Assembly: GCA_036258055.1 (NCBI GenBank)
Contig: DATAEK010000286.1
Coordinates: forward strand, 1-20,208
Reading direction: 5' to 3'
From: DATAEK01 sp036258055
Lineage (GTDB): Bacteria > Acidobacteriota > Vicinamibacteria > Vicinamibacterales > 2-12-FULL-66-21
DNA length: 20,208 bases
Shown here: positions 16,801-20,208 of the stretch, piece after piece
How positions within the stretch are numbered: the first letter of the stretch is position 1
Layout: each line of letters starts with the position of its first letter
Position numbers and translations under genes: made by a program
The notes under the pieces: model-generated
The model's database searches: none
Told to the model about the DNA's origin: nothing
Seen by the model: the letters and a program-made list of their open reading frames with translations, nothing else

Positions 16801-17770
16801 GCGTCCGGTTCTCTTCGTAGTTGACGAAGAAGAACGCCTTGTTGTGCCCGTCGAAGAGACCGGGAATCATGATCGGGCCGCCGACGCGCGCACCCGGCTG
16901 ATACTGGCGCAGCTGGGTCTTTGGGGCCTTTCCGTTGACCGGCGTCAAATCGCGGTTGTTGAACCACGTGTTCGCGTTTAACGCATCGTGCCGCAGGTAG
17001 AAATAGCCGCTGCCCGAGAACTGATTCGATCCCGAGCGCGTGACGAACCGGATGTTCACCGCACCCTGTCCGGCACTATCAGCGCCCTGCGCCGCCGTCG
17101 TCACGGTGACTTCCTCGACGGCGTCGAGCCGCGGGCTCAATCGCGCGAAGAAGCCGTCGGTCGTCTTCAGGTAGTTGTCCTGGATGTTCATGCCGTCGAG
17201 CGTGATGTTGATCGCGCTCTGCGGCAGGCCGTTGACCGTGGAATCGCGACTGCCGCCAGGGGTATTCACGCCGGCAAGGTTCACGACGAAGTCGAGCGCG
17301 TTTCGACTGGTGAGCGGCAGCTTGGTGATCTGGTTCATGCCCAGCGTGCTGGCGACGGTTGCCGACTGCGTCTGCACGATCTCGCTCGCGGCCTGAACGA
17401 CGACGGTCTCTTCGAGTCCGCCGACCTCCAGAACTGCTCGGACCGAGGCAGGCACACCGGCATTCAACACGACGTCGTTGAGCACGACCGTTTTGAATCC
17501 CGAGAGTGTGACGGTAACCGTGTAGGTACCGGCGTTCAGCGCCGGAATGGTGAAGGTGCCGCTTTCGGCCGACACAGCACGGGATTCCATGCTGGTCGCA
17601 TTGTTCTTCGCAACAATATCGGCCCCTGGGATGATCGCCCCAGAGACATCGACGACGGTACCGGAAATCGAGGACGTCGCACCGCCCTGCGCATACGCCG
17701 TCCCTGCAGCCAGCGTGATCGCTGCGACGAGTGCGCAGACGGACGCCAGCGTCCTCAACACCTGCTTCAT
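13874..17770 (-). CDS. TonB-dependent receptor, Oar-like, with carboxypeptidase regulatory-like domain
   Basis: A 1298-residue outer-membrane protein. A signal peptide (1-27, cleavage after AYA) is followed by a carboxypeptidase regulatory-like beta-sandwich at about 33-115 (SISGTVVDVSGAIIPGADIVAKN ... YTVTVTLSGFKTVV), a plug domain at about 125-240 (NGLPQSAINITLDGMNIQDN), and a large beta-barrel ending in aromatic VQLVWRVTW, the usual outer-membrane assembly signal. Length and order match the Oar-like receptors abundant in Acidobacteriota. These are thought to import large ligands such as glycans or peptides with TonB energy, or to serve in adhesion; the ligand here is unknown. A very strong Shine-Dalgarno AAGGAGGAG lies six bases before the ATG, suggesting high expression. 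An intrinsic terminator follows the stop. Confidence 0.95.
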   Translation of the reverse strand: MKQVLRTLASVCALVAAITLAAGTAYAQGGATSSISGTVVDVSGAIIPGADIVAKNNATSMESRAVSAESGTFTIPALNAGTYTVTVTLSGFKTVVLNDVVLNAGVPASVRAVLEVGGLEETVVVQAASEIVQTQSATVASTLGMNQITKLPLTSRNALDFVVNLAGVNTPGGSRDSTVNGLPQSAINITLDGMNIQDNYLKTTDGFFARLSPRLDAVEEVTVTTAAQGADSAGQGAVNIRFVTRSGSNQFSGSGYFYLRHDALNANTWFNNRDLTPVNGKAPKTQLRQYQPGARVGGPIMIPGLFDGHNKAFFFVNYEENRTPSTSTLTRTVLNPRAQAGVFRWNANGVQERDLLALAAQNGFPATVDPTVARVLSDIRNATGGNVTDRSDPLLQQFVFQTPTKGFTPAPTVRLDYNLSKNNTLTGSFNYQHINSNPDTTNSQQIAFPAFPIYGSQQSTRYSTSEWLRTTIGTNLVNELRGGATGGATHFSPEKNVSMWGGTSVADQTGFHLNFNGACCGNNTSGLQNAGVTPTPSSREASTKNIEDTLTWLKGSHSLSFGGAFTQADLWLENQTLVPTINFGVVNGDPSDAMFNTTNFPGASNTQLNNARGLFAMLTGRISTITGAARLNEDLQYVYLGLGRQEGRMRELGFFAQDQWRWRPNFTINMGLRYEIQRPFYPLNDAYSTLTTEGIWGVSGVGNLFMPGTLTGQKPTFQAYTSGTKAYKTDWNNLAPSLGFSWAPDASGGFLGKLMGEDGDTVLRAGYALGYERHGMSDFSGVFGTNPGVSVDTDRSTALNTLNNDGLGLPVFFSQRSRLGPASFPATQQFPFTEVITGNANIFDPNLQVPYSQTWTASIGRKLTRDVGIDIRYVGTRHLQDWIDYDYNEINIVENNFLNEFRNAQANLRANIAAGRGNTFAYTGAAGTVPLPIFLAHYNALGQSAAGNSANYTGNNWTNTTFLGFLAANNPNPYGFASTNATNGLLGNATFRGNALTAGLPANFFVANPDLIGGSTVTGNGGYTRYDSFQFEARKRLSHGFQIDASYVYGKAYESSRYSLRLPRSRTLQTGGDGGVIHAFKTNWVWELPFGEGRKWMNTNNSFLSRLAGGWEFDGIARIQSGRMVDFGNVRVVGMSEDELKKEVGLYTYAVTGLSANAATALYLLPQDIVENTVKAFNVSATSASGYSNMGAPTGRYLAPANGPDCIEVAVGAGQCPGRTRSLVLAGPMYVRFDLSAVKRVRIVGRTTFEFRGEMLNAFNHPNFVPVVSTSTNADNYRITDVQENSNRVVQLVWRVTW

Positions 17771-17776
17771 GGAACG

Positions 17777-17840
17777 CTCCTCCTTCGCTCCAACCCAGTT
17801 GTGTGGACAGACAGTACGCTGGCTGTATACAAAAGGTCAA
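17777..17840 (-). promoter_or_regulatory. Ribosome binding site and tentative promoter of the TonB receptor gene
   Basis: The ribosome binding site AAGGAGGAG (17785-17777) is unusually complete. Upstream a tentative -35 TTGACC (17840-17835), an 18-base spacer and TACTGT (17816-17811) are visible. The -10 is weak (three of six matches), and an alternative TATACA overlaps the spacer, so the exact promoter is uncertain. Confidence 0.4.
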
Positions 17841-18084
17841 GAGTTCGATGTGAAACCCGTATGTGACGAATGCTGTGATGGATGGGGTAGGAAATACGGA
17901 GCATTTTTGCCTATGTTGAGCTCGCCATTCGTCCCCGGTGGGACGGAATTCGGGACCAAACCGAGGCGCTCAATATGTTTTTAGCGAAAGCGTCGGTTCG
18001 AGAATTGTGTGGGAGACGCCCGGCCGTCCGCTGCCCGCCCATGGCGGACAGCAGACAGCGAATGGCGGATCAGCTACCAGTTCA

Positions 18085-18267
18085 GTGGTGCCCCGCGAGC
18101 ACTAAGAAATGCCGGCTTGGCTGTCGTGCTGGGCTGTCGGTGAATGGAAGCAGGCGTTGAATCTTGGACACCAGGCCGCAGCGTTCTGTGCTGCGGCAAG
18201 GCCAAAGGCCGTCGCGCGAAGCGCGTAAGGCGAGCGGGGGTGGGGCCCCGCGAGCACTAAGAAATGC
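18085..18267 (+). repeat. Diverged dispersed repeat, copy D, bounded by 28-base direct repeats
   Basis: A 28-base sequence ending CCCCGCGAGCACTAAGAAATGC occurs at 18085-18112 and again at 18240-18267 with one mismatch, 155 bp apart. The segment between them has GAAGCAGGC and a GCGGGGGTGGGGCCCCGC hairpin (18234-18251) with the same GTGGGG loop as copies A-C. The last bases (AAGAAATGCTGAC) resemble the ADOP1 start context (AAGAATGCTGAC). GCCGCAG/CTGCGGC adds another small inverted pair inside the unit. Confidence 0.7.
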
Positions 18268-18301
18268 TGACTGCACGCCCGAATAACCCCGAGCTCCGAA
18301 C

Positions 18302-19978
18302 CTACGCGAACGCCGCTCCAACCAGAATCTTGCTGATGCGCAGCCACGGTGAACCATGCGAGATGCTGTTGGTCTGCGTGGGCTGACCCTTCGCGTCGCC
18401 GCCGGTCCCGTACATCCGCCACGACTCCTTCCCTGACGTCGCCGTCAGGTTGCCCCAGAAGTCGGTCGTGATCGCGTTGTAGGTGACGTTGGTCACCATC
18501 CGCGTCTTCTTGCCGTTCTTGATTTCCCAGAACGCGTTGCCGCCGAACTGGCCGTTGTAGCGCTGCTGGTCGATTGAGTAGCTGCCGCGGCCATCGATGA
18601 GCACGCCGTCCTTCGTGTCGGCGATGATCTCTTCCGGCGTCGGCGAGCCGGGGCCTCCGGGTTCGACGTGGACGTTGGGCATCCGCAGGAACGGGTAGTC
18701 GCGCCACGAATTCGCCGACGTGCACCCGCGGCTAGTTTTCTCGCCGATGAATGCCGCCGATTCCCGGTTGGTCTGGAGCCCCACGAGGATTCCTTCGTGC
18801 ACGAGCGGCCACTGCTGCGTCTTCACGCCGTCATCGTCGTATCCAATGGTCGCGACGCCGCCGGGAATCGTGCGGTCGGCGGTCACGTTGAAGAGCTTCG
18901 ATCCGTACTTCAGCTTTCCGATATCGGAGATCTTCACGAAGCTCGTACCGGCGTAGTTGGCCTCGTACCCGAGAATGCGATCGAGTTCGGTCGCGTGCGC
19001 GACGATCTCGTGGATCGTCAGCATCGCGTGCGACGGCGTCAGCACGAGATCCTTGACGCCCATGTCGATTGGCTTGGCGGTACAGAACTCGACGGCTTCC
19101 GCCGCGATGCGCTCGGCACTCTCGACCATCTCCGACGCTTCCGCGACTTCCCAGCCGCCGGTCATCGGCACGCCCGTGAACGTCCGGCTGCGCGTCTCGC
19201 CGTCCTTGCGCGCCGTCACCGTGAACTGCGGGGTGGTGGTCCACGTTTCCTGCTCGATGTAGGACCCCTCGGTGCTCGCGAAGTACTTCCACTCGTGTTC
19301 GAGCTGTACCGACGCGTTGACGTTGGTGACTTCCTTCGTCTTCACGACGAGATCGACGACTTTCTGAACGTAGGCCTGTTTCTCTTCCTGCGCGATCGAC
19401 GCGGGATCTTTCTTGATCGGTGTGGCCCAGTACTCGGTGTAGGCCGGAACCGGCGCCAGCTTGACGTCAGCGCGCTTCGCAATGGCGCTCGCTTTCGCCA
19501 CTTCCGTCGCCATGCGCGCGATGCGGCGGATCTCGTCCTCGGTCACGATTGGGCTGCTCGCGAATCCCCAGACACCGCTGTGGATCACGCGAATGCCGAA
19601 CCCGGCCGCGCCGCGGTCGCGGGCACCACCACCGCCGCCCCCGCCGAAGCCACCGAATCCGCCTCCGCCTCCTCGCCCGCCGCCACGGCCGCCACGGCCG
19701 CCACCCCGTCCGCCGCCGCCGAATCCGCCGAAGCCCTCGAAGTCACGGTTGCCGCCGCTCGCGTTGACCCCGTTGTTGGTCGCGCGCGTGAAGCGGATGT
19801 CTGCGTACGAGCAACCCGCGCGTTTCGCTTCCGCGAGCGCGATGTCCGCCAGCCCCTTGAACTTGGATTCCAGGACTTTCCCCTGAGGCGTCTGCGCGAT
19901 CAGATCGCCGATGAGATCGCTGGCGGCGACCGCCATCCCGGAGATCGCCATGGTTTTGACGAAGTCGCGTCGTTTCAT
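18302..19978 (-). CDS. TldD/PmbA family metalloprotease-like protein, Tat-exported, with Gly/Arg-rich insert
   Basis: A 558-residue relative of TldD, which with TldE degrades unfolded peptides and matures peptides such as microcin B17. The N-terminus MKRRDFVKTMAISGMAVAAS carries a twin-arginine motif (RRDFVK), implying folded export, whereas classical TldD is cytoplasmic. The family fold starts at about 40 (SYADIRF). Residues 82-118 are almost pure Gly with Arg and Phe, splitting the N-terminal domain. The catalytic HEIVAH (323-328) is an HExxxH site, followed by ATELDR. The C-terminal segment where TldD proteins usually have a metal-binding Cys (CGKGQ-like) reads YGTGGDAKGQPTQ (523-535), apparently with Gly instead, so metal binding may differ or be lost; Cys419 might substitute. 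The length is above that of E. coli TldD because of the leader and insert. No TldE partner lies downstream; it could lie beyond the right edge. A repeat copy ends just before its start codon. Confidence 0.88.
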   Translation of the reverse strand: MKRRDFVKTMAISGMAVAASDLIGDLIAQTPQGKVLESKFKGLADIALAEAKRAGCSYADIRFTRATNNGVNASGGNRDFEGFGGFGGGGRGGGRGGRGGGRGGGGGFGGFGGGGGGGARDRGAAGFGIRVIHSGVWGFASSPIVTEDEIRRIARMATEVAKASAIAKRADVKLAPVPAYTEYWATPIKKDPASIAQEEKQAYVQKVVDLVVKTKEVTNVNASVQLEHEWKYFASTEGSYIEQETWTTTPQFTVTARKDGETRSRTFTGVPMTGGWEVAEASEMVESAERIAAEAVEFCTAKPIDMGVKDLVLTPSHAMLTIHEIVAHATELDRILGYEANYAGTSFVKISDIGKLKYGSKLFNVTADRTIPGGVATIGYDDDGVKTQQWPLVHEGILVGLQTNRESAAFIGEKTSRGCTSANSWRDYPFLRMPNVHVEPGGPGSPTPEEIIADTKDGVLIDGRGSYSIDQQRYNGQFGGNAFWEIKNGKKTRMVTNVTYNAITTDFWGNLTATSGKESWRMYGTGGDAKGQPTQTNSISHGSPWLRISKILVGAAFA

Positions 19979-20208
19979 CTTTTTCCTTTGCCGCGGGGCC
20001 CCACCCCCGCGGCCTGCCAGCGCTTCGCTTCGCTCGCGCCGCTGGTTAGTAACGACTTTCTGCCTTCAGAACGATTCCCTGCGGGGCCCCACCCCAGCGC
20101 CTGCCAGCGCTTCGCTTCGCTCGCGCCGCTGGTTGGTTGCGGCTTTCCGCTTTCACTACATCAGCGGGGCCCGTCACCCATAGCCCATTGCCAATTGCCC
20201 ATCCGCCG
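19979..20208. other. Repeat-filled intergenic region upstream of the TldD-like gene
   Basis: These 230 bp hold the TldD leader (GGAAAAAG before the ATG on the minus strand gives a reasonable ribosome binding site), two tandem repeat copies (19987-20160), and a run of degenerate 7-base units CCCATAG, CCCATTG, CCAATTG, CCCATCC (20177-20204). I see no gene. The window ends here, so the next gene upstream is not visible. Confidence 0.6.
19987..20160 (-). repeat. Tandem pair of dispersed repeats, copies C1 and C2
   Basis: Two units with an 87-bp period share an identical 35-base block (20013-20047 and 20100-20134) that contains CCAGCG/CGCTGG ends around a CGAAGCGAAGC centre. C1 has a perfect 8-bp stem CCGCGGGG/CCCCGCGG with the GTGGGG loop (minus strand; 19991-20012) and the GAATCGTTCTGAAGGC box (to about 20078). 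In C2 the hairpin is degenerate, with one loop base lost (20083-20095). On the minus strand the C1 end, CCCCGCGGCAAAGG, runs into the TldD ribosome binding site. Confidence 0.8.

Larger units (their letters stand above)
17771..18301. other. 531-bp non-coding region between the receptor and TldD-like genes
   Basis: I see no credible gene here. The left part, next to the receptor start, carries its ribosome binding site and a possible promoter. The middle part (about 18025-18065) has ATGGCGGA repeated twice and a GTCCGC/GCGGAC inverted pair. The right part (18085-18267) is a diverged copy of the dispersed repeat family. Short open frames across the region translate repeat DNA and end in its stops. 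Confidence 0.6.

Noticed and set aside
15449..16981. Long plus-strand open frame (about 510 codons) opposite the TonB receptor
   Set aside because: High GC keeps antisense frames open; the product is Arg/Val-rich without a recognisable domain, while the minus strand encodes a complete receptor.
19911..20183. Small protein encoded across the repeats (peptides like RRWLV..T.C.QNDS appear in copies A, B and C)
   Set aside because: The shared peptide follows from DNA repeat identity. Copy A differs from copy B by a single-base gap that breaks the frame, the flanking frames differ, and in C it runs antisense into the TldD start.

Overview
The window is high-GC bacterial chromosome, most likely from the Acidobacteriota (possibly Vicinamibacteria). 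The main reason is a PadR regulator followed by two very large FtsX/MacB-type permeases with no ATPase beside them, the layout called acidobacterial duplicated orphan permease (ADOP). An Oar-like TonB-dependent receptor with an N-terminal carboxypeptidase-regulatory domain, a PSMA-like M28 peptidase and a Tat-exported TldD-like protein fit this. Gemmatimonadota also carry ADOP-like genes and are not excluded.

Layout. Positions 1-93 are non-coding, with a hairpin and 9-base tandem repeats. Positions 94-8384 are read on the minus strand in the order PadR regulator (8384-8046), ADOP permease 2 (8009-5337), ADOP permease 1 (5153-2487), M28 peptidase (2247-94). The PadR promoter (TTGACA, 17-base spacer, CATTCT) lies exactly between two perfect inverted repeats of the form CCCATCG-N5-CGATGGG, which points to autorepression. 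A third copy sits at 9358-9376, in the divergent promoter region between an SGNH hydrolase (8467-9264, minus) and a two-gene plus-strand unit: a small secreted HELEH protein (9496-10095) and a seven-repeat TolB/PD40-like beta-propeller (10103-11440). Positions 11449-17770, on the minus strand, hold a TonB-dependent receptor, a strong intrinsic terminator, and a TMTC-like membrane protein with TPR repeats. A 531-bp non-coding stretch follows, then a TldD/PmbA-family protein (18302-19978) with an unusual Gly/Arg-rich insert, and finally repeat DNA to the window end.

The gene products are mostly cell-envelope or secreted: two peptidases, one HExxH candidate peptidase, an esterase-like hydrolase, an outer-membrane receptor, a secreted propeller and inner-membrane permeases. 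Only the PadR-ADOP set has visible regulatory logic tying genes together.

The most unusual content lies between the genes. A dispersed repeat family occurs at 2276-2465, 5154-5329, 18085-18267 and twice in tandem at 19987-20160. Several copies carry a hairpin with the same GTGGGG loop but different, still complementary stems. One end of the repeat abuts the start codons of ADOP1 and TldD, with a related remnant before ADOP2. Two copies in opposite orientation tightly bracket ADOP1, so the gene looks like a cassette that could be moved or inverted.
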